Origin: Fimenecus sp045594645
GTDB taxonomy: Bacteria; Bacillota; Clostridia; Oscillospirales; Acutalibacteraceae
Reading direction: 5' to 3'
NCBI GenBank assembly: GCA_045594645.1
Contig: JAZNYY010000049.1
Location: 1 to 14,159 of the forward strand
DNA: 14,159 nucleotides
Positions 13,363-14,159 of this stretch are shown here, in pieces (position 1 is the stretch's first letter; each line of letters opens with the position of its first letter). The notes beneath the pieces were generated by a model. It saw nothing but the letters and a program-made list of their open reading frames with translations, did no database searches and had not been told where the DNA came from. A program made the translations under genes and the position numbers.

Positions 13363-14159
13363 TTCTTTGCACCTCCAAAAAGCTTGCGGGTGCATAATGA
13401 ATCTATGTAAGGATTCAAAATGTTCATAAGAAGAATTGCGAATGATACACCTTCGGGATAAGATGAACTCCAGAAACGGATAAGCACTGTAATAACGCCT
13501 GCGCCGATACCGAAGATTATTTTACCCTTTGCAGTTGAAGGTGAAGTAACATAATCAGTTGCCATAAAGATAGCTCCTAACATGACACCACCGGTAAACA
13601 AGCGAGCCAGAGGTGAAGCATACATTACAGGGTCAATCATGTGCATCAATCCCGTAAATACAAAAACAGTAGCTAAAATGGAAACAGGGATATGCCAAGT
13701 GATGATTCTTTTCCATAGCATATAGCCTAAACCAAGCAAGAGCGCCAAAGCACTAACCTCACCTATACAACCATAATCTGCTCCCATAAACATTTCCCAA
13801 GAACTGGGAAGTTGCTCAAGAGCAGAAGCATCACCCTTTACAGCTGCTTTCATCAATGACAAAGGAGTAGCCGCAGTTTCTGCATCGAGATATACTCCCA
13901 ACTGACCTTGTACGGGCCAACTTGTCATCTGGACAGGGAATGATATCAAAAGAAATATACGACCAACCAATGCCGGATTAAATGGGTTACAACCCAAACC
14001 ACCAAAAGTCATTTTACCAATACCGATTGCAACCAATGCACCGATGATAATAATCCAAATCGGCAAGTTTGAAGGCAAGTTAAATGCCAAAAGAATACCG
14101 GTAAGAATAGCTGATCCATCAGTAATCGTTGAGTTTTCCTTCTTCAAAATAAACTTGGC
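13359..14159 (-). CDS. rnfD: RnfD, C-terminal part (cut by window edge)
   Basis: Membrane subunit of Rnf carrying covalent FMN on the outer side. 266 residues are present and the frame is open to the edge (AKFIL precedes KKENS), so the TTG at 14145-14147 is an internal Leu codon; roughly 50-80 N-terminal residues are missing. Seen are DGSAILTGILLAFNLP, FGGLGCNPFNPALVGR, LLISFPVQMTSW, then DAETAATPLSLMK. This last matches the FMN motif Dxx(S/T)GAT with Gly replaced by Ala, and the attachment Thr is encoded at 13866-13868. Later blocks are GEVSALALLLG, WHIPVSIL, GGVMLGAIFMATDYVTSP and YPEGVSFAILLMN. Several of these read more like Bacteroidota or proteobacterial RnfD than clostridial RnfD. rnfC is expected immediately upstream, outside the window. 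Confidence 0.93.
   Translation of the reverse strand, partial: AKFILKKENSTITDGSAILTGILLAFNLPSNLPIWIIIIGALVAIGIGKMTFGGLGCNPFNPALVGRIFLLISFPVQMTSWPVQGQLGVYLDAETAATPLSLMKAAVKGDASALEQLPSSWEMFMGADYGCIGEVSALALLLGLGYMLWKRIITWHIPVSILATVFVFTGLMHMIDPVMYASPLARLFTGGVMLGAIFMATDYVTSPSTAKGKIIFGIGAGVITVLIRFWSSSYPEGVSFAILLMNILNPYIDSLCTRKLFGGAKK
13370..13376 (-). promoter_or_regulatory. Ribosome site that decides the rnfG start
   Basis: GGAGGTG lies within the last codons of rnfD, seven bases before the ATG at 13360-13362. It supports the start that yields MKKYLKSVLA, a normal membrane-anchor N-terminus, and the ATGA overlap with rnfD. Confidence 0.8.

Noticed and set aside
13363..13395. Upstream start for rnfG, adding MHPQAFWRCKE
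   Set aside because: It lies within rnfD with no ribosome site, while GGAGGTG points to the ATG at 13362 and an ordinary anchor N-terminus.
14145..14147. TTG as the start of rnfD
   Set aside because: The frame is open to the window edge and the RnfD N-terminal helices are missing, so this is an internal leucine codon.

Overview
The window looks like a chromosome segment of an anaerobic, low-to-mid GC Clostridia bacterium, probably a gut Oscillospiraceae/Ruminococcaceae-type Firmicute. This rests on the pyrH-frr-uppS-cdsA-dxr-rseP-ispG gene order, a clostridial-type Rnf complex, GGAGG ribosome sites and sigma-A-type promoters. The taxon is inferred from family resemblance, not from a marker-gene comparison. 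No tRNA, rRNA, CRISPR array, transposase or phage gene was seen, and no gene-free stretch exceeds about 210 bases.

Left part (1-5500, minus strand): an operon reading leftwards from a well-formed promoter at 5472-5500. It encodes UMP kinase (pyrH), ribosome recycling factor (frr), undecaprenyl diphosphate synthase (uppS), CDP-diglyceride synthase (cdsA), DXP reductoisomerase (dxr), the site-2 protease RseP and the first 26 codons of ispG, which runs off the left edge. dxr and ispG act in the MEP isoprenoid pathway, which supplies UppS; CdsA makes the phospholipid precursor CDP-diacylglycerol. Most junctions are tight. The exception is dxr-rseP, where a 109-base imperfect palindrome (1195-1303) sits two bases after the dxr stop.

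Middle (5500-6800): a single plus-strand gene with a near-consensus promoter and a strong terminator. It encodes an APH-fold small-molecule kinase most like N-acetylhexosamine 1-kinases.

Right part (6798-14159, minus strand): a flavin-based redox locus. Genes read leftwards as rnfD (N-terminus cut by the edge), rnfG, rnfE, rnfA, rnfB, a NusG-domain-II protein and a Gx-transporter/Hpre_diP_synt_I membrane protein. These are tightly packed and probably one transcript, with rnfC expected just beyond the right edge. Next comes a separately promoted and terminated lipoprotein of two tandem domains, and then apbE, the FAD:protein FMN transferase that attaches FMN to RnfG and RnfD. Rnf couples ferredoxin:NAD+ electron transfer to ion pumping.

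The most interesting part is the accessory end of this locus. The two-domain lipoprotein carries an AGCT motif at the end of each repeat, at a place resembling the FMN-attachment motif of RnfG. It sits beside ApbE and beside NusG_II and Gx proteins like those of Gram-positive extracellular electron transfer loci. It may be an unrecognised flavinylated or redox lipoprotein fed by Rnf. RnfG is itself enlarged (two complete FMN-binding units plus a truncated middle one), RnfE has a four-cysteine tail, and RnfD looks closer to the Bacteroidota type than to the clostridial type.
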